A stretch of 8,332 nucleotides of DNA from Phycisphaerales bacterium UBA7800. GTDB lineage: Bacteria > Planctomycetota > Phycisphaerae > Phycisphaerales > Phycisphaeraceae. A program made the translations under genes and the position numbers. This document shows, piece after piece, positions 1-6,616 of the stretch. A model generated the notes under the pieces. It searched no databases. It was given only the letters and a program-made list of their open reading frames with translations, and had not been told where the DNA came from. Position 1 is the stretch's first letter, and each line of letters opens with the position of its first letter. The stretch lies in assembly GCA_002480565.1 (NCBI GenBank), contig DLCK01000010.1, positions 1-8,332 of the forward strand, in the 5' to 3' direction.

Positions 1-342
1 TGCGTCCTGTTTACCGAGGGTTTTTAAAGACTCAAGTCGGTAGGTTGGTATTCCTTGGCCAAGACTTTCGTGACGCAAAGGGTGTGTCTGTGATGCTTGG
101 TGTTTTGAGTATTTCAGGTTTATCGTTTCACATCTGTAATCCGTTATTGCTTGCTTTTAGCAATCAATCTGCGGACTGTAATTGCACTTCCGGGGGCGGC
201 GATCCAACAGCCGCCTGTTGGCGGGGTTTGGGGCAGAGCCCCATCTAACACAGGCCTTTAAACCTTTGGATGCAACATGGAAACATTCTTGCAGTAATGC
301 TCCGCCCTCGACAGGGGGTCCGGGGGGCGAAGCTCCCTGGCA
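1..342 (+). repeat. Left copy of a long hairpin-rich inverted repeat
   Basis: This stretch matches the reverse complement of 7980-8332 over its whole length, by eye at roughly 85 percent identity, with one insertion of about 14 bp in the right copy after the GATGCTTGGT motif near position 100. The outermost 24 bases of the two copies are identical. It contains several hairpins: ATTGCT/AGCAAT at 146-164, CCAACAG/CTGTTGG at 204-221, GGGGC/GCCCC at 230-242 and CAGGGGG/CTCCCTG at 312-339. The short reading frames crossing it look spurious: they lack family features, and the two copies simply give the same opening peptide. The copy lies about 100 bp beyond the stop codon of rsfS, so it could form part of that gene's 3' untranslated region. 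Whether it is a MITE-like element, a REP-like family or a structured RNA cannot be decided here. The left boundary coincides with the window edge, so the true end may lie outside. Confidence 0.85.
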
Positions 343-443
343 TGTAAAAACAAAACAAACTATATGTTCACCCCAGGCGCATAACGCTGCGATGAGTCCA
401 TTGAGCGGTCTTGTCTTATTAATCGATTGGTTATTTAAGAAAA

Positions 444-884
444 TTACTTGCGAGGTGGACGTGAAAAGTCGATTTGTGGGGCGTCGTCCCACATCATTTC
501 CAGGTCATAGTGTTCACGGGTTGCCTGCTCAAAGAGATGGGCAACCACATCCACAAGATCCACCACCAACCATGAGGAGTCTTCATCCACATCATCACCC
601 ATGCGGGCAATGTCATGCTGCTTGGCTAACACCTTTAACTCACTGCCAAGGGATTTAATCTGACGATCAGATGTACCGGTGGCAATGATGATGTAATCGG
701 TCACCTGACAGATGCCGCGGACATCGAACACGACCACATCTTCGCAGTGCCGATCTTCGAGCAACTGCGCAGCTTCAATGACAAAGTCCCGCAGGACAGC
801 TTCAAAGGCTGCATCCTCGTGTCGACGAGGGGCTGCACGTTCTTCGGACGGGGTACGACCTAATGCTTTGGTATCTGGATCCAT
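444..884 (-). CDS. rsfS: Ribosomal silencing factor RsfS (Iojap/YbeB family)
   Basis: The 146-residue product is a member of the RsfS/Iojap family. These proteins bind uL14 on the large ribosomal subunit and block joining of the small subunit, damping translation in stationary phase or under nutrient limitation. The family core is clear: EDVVVFDV at about 48-55, VTDYIIIATGTSDRQ at 61-75, WLVVDLVDVVAHLF at 105-118, then YDLE and the WDDAP motif near 126-136. The first 30 or so residues, rich in Arg and Glu, extend beyond the usual family start. No Shine-Dalgarno precedes the ATG, so a shorter protein from a non-ATG start is possible. The gene is divergent from the alpha-galactosidase gene. The frequent partner nadD is not nearby, so it appears monocistronic here. 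Downstream lies the left copy of the long repeat, with a gene-free strip (343-443) in which I see nothing else. Confidence 0.93.
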   Translation of the reverse strand: MDPDTKALGRTPSEERAAPRRHEDAAFEAVLRDFVIEAAQLLEDRHCEDVVVFDVRGICQVTDYIIIATGTSDRQIKSLGSELKVLAKQHDIARMGDDVDEDSSWLVVDLVDVVAHLFEQATREHYDLEMMWDDAPQIDFSRPPRK

Positions 885-1002
885 GTCGCACAGGATACCG
901 GCTGGATACTGATTTGAAAAACTGCGGCTCTGGAAAAAGAGTCGATGATCCCTTACCCTTTGCGATCGTTTGCTCTAAAAAGTCATCATACCAATCCACA
1001 CC

Positions 1003-1007
1003 GGAGA
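1003..1007 (+). promoter_or_regulatory. Ribosome binding site supporting a GTG start for the GH36 gene
   Basis: GGAGA lies six bases before an in-frame GTG at 1014. The upstream ATG at 945 is preceded only by an A-rich AAAGAG placed very close to it, and the 23 residues between the two starts resemble non-coding translation. This favours the GTG and leaves about 130 bp between rsfS and this gene for two divergent promoters. I see no convincing -35/-10 pair there. Confidence 0.5.
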
Positions 1008-1013
1008 CCTGTT

Positions 1014-3206
1014 GTGCTAATTGATACTGCTGTCCTGACTGCTGAAAATCGCGTCGCCGGGTTTGAACTGGGGCAAACGCTTGCCATCTATCGCATCGAT
1101 GAACACAACCAATCCACCACGTTGATGCTCGTCCCTGCCAGCAAACGGCAGATGGTTTGCCCTAAGCGTGAATTTCTGGATACCCACGAAGTGAAGATGC
1201 TCCCCGGTGCCTGGAACAAGATGCGGGCTCAGCAAGGCGACAGTCTGGTGCAACTGCAATTACGACACTTACCTGGCCCCAATGGATTCGCCCAGGGGTT
1301 GACCATGCGCAACAATCCGTCAACGGGTGAGCTTCGCTTTGAGTCACAAGCCATCACTCAAGATGGCGACACCTACACCATCACCACAGTCTTGGCCAAC
1401 ACCGATACACCCAAGCCTTATGCCTGTGAGCATAAACTCACATGGTCGGTTGGCGACTTATTTGCCACGGTCAACACCACGTTTATCAATCGCTCGGATG
1501 ATGCATTGACCGTGGACATGCTCAGCAGTTTTTCACTTGGTGGGTTGACCCCGTTTGCAACAGACGACGCTCCAGGTCGGTTGATGCTTCACCGTCTGCG
1601 ATCCATTTGGAGTACCGAAGGCCGCCTCGAATCCGAGCCGTTTGAGAAGCTGCATCTGGAACCCACATGGACCGGCCACGCGCCCAACTCCGAGCGCTTC
1701 GGGCAGATTGGCTCGATGCCCGTCCGCCGATTCTTCCCATGGGTTGGCGTGGAAGACACGCAGGCCAACGTCCTCTGGGGCGCGCAACTTGCCATCGCAT
1801 CAAGCTGGCAAATCGAAGCCTACCGTAAAGGTGACGAAGCGCATCTTTCCGGCGGGATTGCTGACCGTGAGTTTGGTCAATGGTTTAAACACATCGCCCC
1901 CGGAAAGTCTTTTGCTGCCCCCACGGCGATTGTCGCAACGGTCGTTGGTCATGTCGATGATCTTGGCCATGCCCTGACGCAGTCAATGGTCAAAGCCGTC
2001 GACGCCCAACCTGCCATCGAACAGGACTTGCCCATCGTGTTCAATGAATGGTGTACCAGTTGGGGTAAACCGACCCATGAAAACATGCTGGCCAACAGGG
2101 ATAAACTCAAGGACACCGACACGAAGATCATGGTGATTGATGCCGGCTGGACCAATCGCAAAAATCCAGAGGATGCCCAGGAAAACGGTGACTGGAACGT
2201 CAACACCAAAAGCTTCCCCAGCGGCTTGGAAGGTATCAGCAAAGACCTGCGTGACCGAGGCATTATCCCCGGCGTGTGGTTTGAATGGGAAGTGGCAACC
2301 GTCGGCTCCGATGCCTACGAAATGACTGATGCTCAGCTTCACCGCGATGGCATGATCCTCAAAGTCGGCACCCGACACTTCTGGGATCTGCGCAATCCAA
2401 AAGCCCAGGACTACCTTGCAAACAAACTCATCAAACAACTCAAAGATGCCAACATGGGCTATCTCAAAGTCGACTACAACGACACCATCGGCCTGGGTGT
2501 CGATGGTGCTGAATCACTGGGTGAAGGTCTCCGCCAACACATCGTTGCCGTGCAGGACTTTTTCCGTCGCATGCGTCGTGAACTGCCTGAATTAATCATT
2601 GAAAACTGCTCATCGGGCGGCCATCGTCTTGAACCGTCCATGATGCAAATCTGTGCTCAAGGTTCATTTTCCGATGCTCATGAAACCGTGGAGATTCCGA
2701 TCATCGCTGCCAACCTGCATCGGGCGATCCTTCCTCGTCAAAGCCAAATCTGGGCCGTGCTTCACAAGTGTGACGACGCCAAGCGACTGAACTATTCACT
2801 GGCTGCAACGTTCCTGGGACGCATGTGTCTGTCAGGTGATATCCATGAACTTGACGATTGGCAATTGGACATCATCAAGCAGTCGAGTCTTGCCTACCGC
2901 GATGCCCGTCCCATCATCAAGGATGGCAAGAGTCGCATTCACCGTGACATGGGGCTCAGCTACCGCCATCCCACTGGCTACCAGGCGATTATCCGTGAAA
3001 GTGTCGACGGCAATGACCTGCTCGTTGTCGCCCACCGCTTTGGTGATAAACCCAATGCCACCGGCAATATCACCTTGCCCGATGGCAACTGGTCAGTCAA
3101 AACCAACTTCGGGCAGAAAGATTTACTCTCTGTCAAAGGTAACCAGCTATCCGTCAATGCCGCGCCCAACTTCTGCGGGCAAGTGCTGGTGTTAAGCAAA
3201 GCGTAA
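1014..3206 (+). CDS. Alpha-galactosidase, glycoside hydrolase family 36
   Basis: The 730-residue product (753 if the ATG at 945 is used) is a family 36 alpha-galactosidase. It would hydrolyse terminal alpha-galactosyl residues from oligosaccharides such as melibiose or raffinose by a retaining mechanism. An N-terminal beta-sandwich (about 1-310) precedes a TIM barrel beginning near FNEWCTSWG. Catalytic-domain landmarks, numbered from the GTG, are IDAGW, the YLKVDYND strand with the predicted nucleophile D487, ENCSSGGHR with C532, and GSFSD with the predicted acid/base D554. A C-terminal beta domain follows. The length is normal for the family. There is no signal peptide or membrane segment, so it should act in the cytoplasm on imported sugar. 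No sugar transporter or dedicated regulator adjoins it. The exact substrate is not readable from sequence, and a related alpha-linked glycan is possible. Confidence 0.92.
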   Translation: MLIDTAVLTAENRVAGFELGQTLAIYRIDEHNQSTTLMLVPASKRQMVCPKREFLDTHEVKMLPGAWNKMRAQQGDSLVQLQLRHLPGPNGFAQGLTMRNNPSTGELRFESQAITQDGDTYTITTVLANTDTPKPYACEHKLTWSVGDLFATVNTTFINRSDDALTVDMLSSFSLGGLTPFATDDAPGRLMLHRLRSIWSTEGRLESEPFEKLHLEPTWTGHAPNSERFGQIGSMPVRRFFPWVGVEDTQANVLWGAQLAIASSWQIEAYRKGDEAHLSGGIADREFGQWFKHIAPGKSFAAPTAIVATVVGHVDDLGHALTQSMVKAVDAQPAIEQDLPIVFNEWCTSWGKPTHENMLANRDKLKDTDTKIMVIDAGWTNRKNPEDAQENGDWNVNTKSFPSGLEGISKDLRDRGIIPGVWFEWEVATVGSDAYEMTDAQLHRDGMILKVGTRHFWDLRNPKAQDYLANKLIKQLKDANMGYLKVDYNDTIGLGVDGAESLGEGLRQHIVAVQDFFRRMRRELPELIIENCSSGGHRLEPSMMQICAQGSFSDAHETVEIPIIAANLHRAILPRQSQIWAVLHKCDDAKRLNYSLAATFLGRMCLSGDIHELDDWQLDIIKQSSLAYRDARPIIKDGKSRIHRDMGLSYRHPTGYQAIIRESVDGNDLLVVAHRFGDKPNATGNITLPDGNWSVKTNFGQKDLLSVKGNQLSVNAAPNFCGQVLVLSKA

Positions 3207-3223
3207 AACCAACTCTGAATTGA

Positions 3224-3430
3224 ACCGCCAAGAACGCCAAGTTTTCAAGACAGGGATGAGATATTTTTACCACAGAGGACACAGAGAGCACAGAGTTTGA
3301 AAAAGGCAGAGATTAAAATTTGTGCCAGAATACATTGTTATTTTTTCTCTGAGTTCTCTGTGTCCTCTGTGGTTAAAAATGTCTTGCCTGACTGACTCTC
3401 TTAACTTGGCGACCTTGGCGTCTTGGCGGT
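3224..3430. repeat. Nested palindromic dispersed repeat (GCCAAG / CACAGAGG type)
   Basis: This is a two-tier inverted repeat of about 207 bp filling most of the gap between the GH36 gene and ruvB. The outer arms are ACCGCCAAGAACGCCAAG at 3224-3241 and its partner ending CTTGGCGGT at 3430. The inner arms are TTTTTACCACAGAGGACAC from about 3265 and the partner ending GTGTCCTCTGTGGTTAAAA near 3378. The bases between outer and inner arms also pair approximately, and an AT-rich loop of about 50 bases lies in the centre. Repeats built from CACAGAG and GCCAAG words are familiar, from general knowledge, as dispersed intergenic elements in many environmental bacteria. A minus-strand reading frame across it (3267-3548), including NHRGHREL, is the typical spurious translation of such repeats and is not a gene. 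As RNA the unit would fold into one long stem and could act as a transcript end between the two genes. Confidence 0.85.
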
Positions 3431-3456
3431 AAAAAAACAAAACCCAAAAATTCCCA

Positions 3457-3462
3457 TACAAT
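3457..3462 (+). promoter_or_regulatory. Possible -10 element immediately upstream of ruvB
   Basis: TACAAT lies six bases before the ruvB ATG. No good -35 hexamer sits about 17 bp upstream, where the sequence is A-rich. If this -10 is used, transcription would begin at or next to the start codon, giving a nearly leaderless mRNA. The absence of any Shine-Dalgarno in front of ruvB fits that reading. This is a weak, sequence-only inference. Confidence 0.25.
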
Positions 3463-3468
3463 ACCCCC

Positions 3469-4512
3469 ATGGCCACGCAACGCATTATTACCGGTGAAGC
3501 ACTCAATGACTCCGAGGAGAAGTTCAACTCCTCGCTGCGCCCAACCAAACTCTCGGAATATGTCGGTCAACCTCGACTTGCTCAGAAACTTCAGATCACC
3601 CTTGAAGCGGTGCGTCAACGCGGTGAACCCATGGAGCATGTCCTGCTTCACGGCCCGCCCGGTCTTGGTAAGACCACGCTTTCACACATCATTGCCAACG
3701 AACTTGGCACGCATCTGACCGTCACCTCCGGCCCGGCAATGACCAAGCCCGGAGACCTGGTGGGCGTGCTGACGAAACTCCAAAACCGTGACGTGTTGTT
3801 CATTGATGAAATCCACCGACTCAGCCCGGTAATTGAAGAGTATCTGTATTCGGCGATGGAGGATTTCAAGATTGATGTCCCCATTGATTCGGGGATGCAT
3901 GCCAAGGTGATCACGCTGCCCCTCAAGCCGTTTACGCTCATCGGTGCGACCACGCGCGCGGGGCTACTCTCCGGGCCGATGCGAAGCCGCTTTGGCATCA
4001 CGCATAATCTGGAGTTCTATTCAACCGACGATTTATGCAGCATCATCGCGCGCTCCGCCAATTTACTTGGACTCTCAGCACCGGATGCTGATTCGCTTTT
4101 ATCCATTGGTTCACGCAGTCGCGGGACGCCTCGCATTGCCAATCGTCTGCTGCGTCGCGTGCGAGACTATGCACAGATCAAAACCAACAATCTCATCTCA
4201 CCCAAGGTCGTCGATGAAGCGTTGGCATTAGAAGGTGTCGATGAACTGGGACTCGATGAACTCGACCGCAAGTACATGGCCATCATCGGCAAGGTTTACA
4301 GCGGCGGCCCGGTGGGACTTGAAGCCATCGCTGCAACCCTTGGTGAAGACTCCGGCACACTTGAGGACATGGTCGAACCCTACCTGCTGCAATTGGGCTT
4401 TTTAGCTCGCACCCGCAAGGGACGTCAACTCACGCTCCGAGGCGCGCAACATATCAAAATCAGTTTGCCCAATACCGCAGATCAAAACGAGTCAGACACG
4501 GACTTGTTCTGA
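3469..4512 (+). CDS. ruvB: Holliday junction branch migration ATPase RuvB
   Basis: The 347-residue product is RuvB, the hexameric AAA+ motor that, with RuvA, drives branch migration of Holliday junctions during recombination and repair before RuvC cleavage. All hallmarks are present and intact. SSLRPTKLSEYVGQ lies near 21-34, Walker A GPPGLGKTT at 62-70 and Walker B LFIDEIH at 110-116. EDFKIDVPIDSG is the RuvB-specific beta-hairpin region. Sensor 1 GATTRAG is at 159-165, the arginine finger is R174 in MRSRFG, and the sensor 2 region is SRGTPRIANRLLRR at 217-230. The C-terminal winged helix includes GGPVGLEAIAATLGED and EPYLLQLGFLARTRKGR. The length is typical. The ATG lacks a Shine-Dalgarno but sits at the right place for the family. 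ruvA and ruvC are not in the window, so the gene is not in a ruvAB operon here. It converges with the regulator gene, leaving 63 bp between the stop codons. Confidence 0.97.
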   Translation: MATQRIITGEALNDSEEKFNSSLRPTKLSEYVGQPRLAQKLQITLEAVRQRGEPMEHVLLHGPPGLGKTTLSHIIANELGTHLTVTSGPAMTKPGDLVGVLTKLQNRDVLFIDEIHRLSPVIEEYLYSAMEDFKIDVPIDSGMHAKVITLPLKPFTLIGATTRAGLLSGPMRSRFGITHNLEFYSTDDLCSIIARSANLLGLSAPDADSLLSIGSRSRGTPRIANRLLRRVRDYAQIKTNNLISPKVVDEALALEGVDELGLDELDRKYMAIIGKVYSGGPVGLEAIAATLGEDSGTLEDMVEPYLLQLGFLARTRKGRQLTLRGAQHIKISLPNTADQNESDTDLF

Positions 4513-4534
4513 AGTAAACTGCGATAGTGTTTTA

Positions 4535-4551
4535 GCGTTGCGTCGCAATGC
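4535..4551. terminator. Small hairpin between convergent ruvB and regulator genes
   Basis: GCGTTG pairs with CAATGC (one G-T pair) around a five-base loop in the 63-bp convergent spacer. No clear T-run follows on either strand, so it is at best a weak bidirectional terminator. Nothing else is recognisable in the spacer. Confidence 0.2.
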
Positions 4552-4575
4552 AGCGATTAAACCTCAATCACCAAG

Positions 4576-6030
4576 TTAAATTCGGTCTGACCTTAACTGC
4601 TTTTTGACCAGTTCACCCAGGGTTTTGATTGCTGCTTCGATCTGCTCTGACCAGACCAGGCCGCAGTTGATGCGCATGCAATTTTTGTATCGTCCAAATG
4701 CGGAGAACATCTGCCCGGGCGCGATACTGATGCCTTGCTGAACTGCATCTTCATGGAGCTTGATGGCATCCACCTTGACGGACATTTCCACCCAGATGAT
4801 GTAACCGCCTTTGGGCTTGGTAATGCGCGTGCCCGGCGGGAAGTATCGCGCGATGGCCTGACGGAATTGATCGACCTGTGCTTTATACTTTTTACGCAGT
4901 CCGCGGAGATGTCGATCATAGCCATGCTGCTCCAGATACGTCGCAACCAACAACTGTGGCAAGGTCGCACTGGCGTGATCGGTGGTGAGTTTCAAATCCA
5001 TCACCGCCGCCATATGTTCCCCCGGTACGCACCAACCGACGCGCAAGCCCGGAGAGATGGTTTTGCTGAATGATCCGAGCGTGATAACGGTATTCCCATC
5101 ATCAAATGCACGGATTGATGTCGGGCGCGAACCGTCAAAGGAAAGGTCGCCGTAAATATCATCCTCAATAACCGTCACGTTGTATTGCCTGGCTAACTCG
5201 ACTAAGCGACGCTTGTTTCCCAGAGGCATTAAGGTGCCTAACGGGTTGGGGAAATTCGATACCAGGAGGATCACGCGAATCTGCTTTTGCTTCATCGCTT
5301 TTTCCAAGGCCTCCAGATTCATCCCCGTATCCGCAGCAGTTGCTATTTCCTGAACCTTAAGACCCATGCTGCGAATCATGTCCAGAAAAAAGAAAAAGGT
5401 CGGCGACTCAATAGCAACCACATCCCCCGGCTTGGTTACCGCGCGAAGACTCAGGGATATCGCTTCGGTCGCGCCGGTTGTCACCAGAATGTTATCCGGA
5501 TTAATACTGCAACCTGAATCAATCAACCGCTTGGCAATCTGACGACGCAGTTCGGGCCTGCCCGGTGGGATGGCATACTCATGAACCTGCGAGCCGTACT
5601 CGCGGGTGACGTGATTAAACAACCGGTTGATTTTATCCAATGGCAACAACTGATTGTCCGGCAAGGCAGCACCCAACTGCAATGTGCCTTGGCGATTCAT
5701 GTCCTCGACAATTCGCGCACTGAGACTAATTGCATCCAACGCTTTGGGATGAGGCGTATTGCGACTGGCAGTGGGAACCTGTATCGACTGCTTAGGCTCG
5801 CGTACGAAATAACCCGACTGAGGCACCGCGCGAATCAACTGCTGATCTTCCAATATCCGATACGCCTGCATCACCGTGGAGACACTCACCGACAACTGCT
5901 TGCACAATTGCCGAACCGATGGCACACGCTCACCCGGCAATAACGTCCCGGAACGGATTAATTCTGATACCTGCCTGGCAACCTGCTCATACAAGAGTCC
6001 GTCGTTGGATTGTCCATTGGGTTTTGACAT
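4576..6030 (-). CDS. MocR/PdxR-type transcriptional regulator (GntR winged helix plus class I/II aminotransferase domain)
   Basis: From the ATG at 6030 the product is 484 residues. A GntR winged helix-turn-helix occupies about 12-76, with YEQVARQVSELIRSG, the GERVPSVRQL signature at 33-42 and a closing SGYFV wing. A linker leads to a fold-type I PLP-dependent domain (about 90-480). Its landmarks are VTTGATEAI, NFPNPLG at the usual NPxG position, DDIYGD with Asp290/291 and Tyr293, GSFSKTISPGLRVGW with the predicted PLP-binding lysine K323, and R453 in MRINCG for carboxylate binding. Proteins of this kind (GabR, PdxR, MocR) use PLP or its amino-acid adducts as effectors and usually regulate a divergent gene. 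The frame stays open upstream to 6111, but those 27 residues do not look conserved, so the internal ATG is preferred. Neither start has a Shine-Dalgarno. The effector and targets are unknown. The gene is divergent from the small basic ORF at 6199. Confidence 0.9.
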   Translation of the reverse strand: MSKPNGQSNDGLLYEQVARQVSELIRSGTLLPGERVPSVRQLCKQLSVSVSTVMQAYRILEDQQLIRAVPQSGYFVREPKQSIQVPTASRNTPHPKALDAISLSARIVEDMNRQGTLQLGAALPDNQLLPLDKINRLFNHVTREYGSQVHEYAIPPGRPELRRQIAKRLIDSGCSINPDNILVTTGATEAISLSLRAVTKPGDVVAIESPTFFFFLDMIRSMGLKVQEIATAADTGMNLEALEKAMKQKQIRVILLVSNFPNPLGTLMPLGNKRRLVELARQYNVTVIEDDIYGDLSFDGSRPTSIRAFDDGNTVITLGSFSKTISPGLRVGWCVPGEHMAAVMDLKLTTDHASATLPQLLVATYLEQHGYDRHLRGLRKKYKAQVDQFRQAIARYFPPGTRITKPKGGYIIWVEMSVKVDAIKLHEDAVQQGISIAPGQMFSAFGRYKNCMRINCGLVWSEQIEAAIKTLGELVKKQLRSDRI

Positions 6031-6064
6031 GCACCGATTGTAACGAGGTCTGAGCCAACATAGC

Positions 6065-6138
6065 GCAACAGTTTGTGATCCAACCGACCGCAACAGTGCA
6101 ATAAATCTCACTGTATCGCTTCAACTGCATCACAACTG
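6065..6138. promoter_or_regulatory. Candidate operator region between the MocR-type gene and the small ORF
   Basis: The divergent region contains several arranged repeats. GCAACAGT occurs as a direct repeat at 6065-6072 and 6090-6097, 25 bp apart. ACAGTG at 6093-6098 and CACTGT at 6109-6114 form a perfect dyad with a 10-bp spacer. CAGTTTGTGAT at 6069-6079 is the near-exact inverse of ATCACAACTG at 6129-6138. MocR-family regulators such as GabR and PdxR are known to bind spaced direct repeats in such divergent regions, so this is a plausible autoregulatory and divergent operator. Binding itself is inference. Confidence 0.45.
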
Positions 6139-6184
6139 TGTCTGTTGGTATTCGCTGCGATGCCGATGATGGAGACATCCAATC

Positions 6185-6192
6185 AAGGAGGT
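6185..6192 (+). promoter_or_regulatory. Strong Shine-Dalgarno of the small ORF
   Basis: AAGGAGGT matches the anti-Shine-Dalgarno almost perfectly and ends six bases before the ATG at 6199. It is far stronger than the site of any other gene in the window. It selects this ATG over the in-frame upstream start codons in 6145-6171. Confidence 0.65.
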
Positions 6193-6198
6193 TTACCG

Positions 6199-6333
6199 AT
6201 GCGTCTGATCCAAGCACGACCGATCCGATCCACAACGCCTGTAATGCACAATCGCATATGGGCATCCATCCGCCGATTCTTTGCTGATATGAATAAAGCC
6301 TTACATAACTACAAACGTCCGCCGCATGCGTGA
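6199..6333 (+). CDS. Hypothetical 44-residue basic protein
   Basis: I do not recognise this protein. The predicted product is 44 residues and strongly basic: seven Arg, two Lys and three His against a single Asp. Residues 19-38 could form an amphipathic helix, with Ile, Trp, Ile, Phe, Phe, Met, Leu and Tyr spaced about every three to four residues and Arg/Lys on the opposite face. This suggests a nucleic-acid- or membrane-surface-binding peptide, but that is inference only. There is no signal peptide and no cysteine. A near-perfect ribosome binding site precedes the ATG, and a hairpin with a short T-run follows within about 80 bp, which together argue for a real small gene. It is divergent from the MocR-type regulator with candidate operators between them, so it may be that regulator's target. 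A chance open frame cannot be excluded at this length. Confidence 0.5.
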   Translation: MRLIQARPIRSTTPVMHNRIWASIRRFFADMNKALHNYKRPPHA

Positions 6334-6352
6334 TGTGAATCAAAGTGTTGTT

Positions 6353-6370
6353 TTGCCAACAAGGTGGCAA
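6353..6370 (+). other. Short perfect hairpin downstream of the small ORF
   Basis: TTGCCA and TGGCAA form a six-base-pair stem around a six-base loop, 20 bases after the stop codon of the small ORF. There is no T-run after it. It may stabilise the transcript end or be incidental. Confidence 0.3.
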
Positions 6371-6383
6371 CCAATTTGAATAT

Positions 6384-6417
6384 ACGACCCGTCAGATTCA
6401 CTCTCTGGGGTCGTTTA
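6384..6417 (+). terminator. Possible intrinsic terminator after the small ORF
   Basis: ACGACCC at 6384-6390 pairs perfectly with GGGTCGT at 6408-6414 and is followed directly by a short T-run. The 17-base loop is long and the T-run weak, so efficiency is uncertain. Its position about 50 bases beyond the small ORF supports that ORF being a separate transcription unit. Confidence 0.4.
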
Positions 6418-6470
6418 TCTGGCGGCTTGAAATCAGAAGGTAGAGTCAGCGCTCGAATGTTCAATTTTTA

Positions 6471-6500
6471 GTCTCTGTGTCTCTGAGCCTCTGTGGTTCA
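6471..6500. repeat. Half copy of the CACAGAGG dispersed repeat
   Basis: GTCTCTGTGTCTCTGAGCC followed by CTCTGTGGTT matches the right inner arm of the palindrome at 3224-3430. No left arm or GCCAAG outer arm is present nearby, so this is a solo or decayed copy. It lies in the gap between the small ORF and the fucosidase gene. Beyond it, up to 6616, only a poor promoter-like stretch is visible. Confidence 0.65.
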
Positions 6501-6616
6501 ACCATGTGTTTGCCTTGAATGCGTCTCGGAAACCGACACGCTTTTTCGGGATTGGACATGGTAAAAAGTTGTTATATGCGTCATGATGTGCCACACGCTA
6601 TTTCAAGAGTGACACG

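Noticed and set aside
157..492. A 111-codon minus-strand frame across the left repeat
   Set aside because: It overlaps the rsfS 3' end and the hairpin repeat. The corresponding frame of the right copy has diverged without a protein-like pattern.
182..658. A 158-codon plus-strand frame running from the left repeat into the rsfS region
   Set aside because: Its first part is translation of the repeat (the right copy gives the same opening peptide) and the rest is antisense to the well-supported rsfS gene. It has no domain features.
3267..3548. A 93-codon minus-strand frame over the palindromic repeat
   Set aside because: The peptide contains NHRGHREL and QDAKVAKL words, the usual spurious translation of CACAGAGG/GCCAAG repeats, and its start lies inside ruvB on the opposite strand.
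6552..6578. A TTGGAC ... TTATAT promoter-like pair upstream of the fucosidase gene
   Set aside because: The spacing is only 14-15 bp and both hexamers are imperfect, so support is too weak to annotate.
6031..6616. Possible tRNA or riboswitch in the intergenic region
   Set aside because: No T-loop GGTTCGA-type sequence, cloverleaf arms or recognisable riboswitch core is present. Only short hairpins and operator-like repeats are visible.
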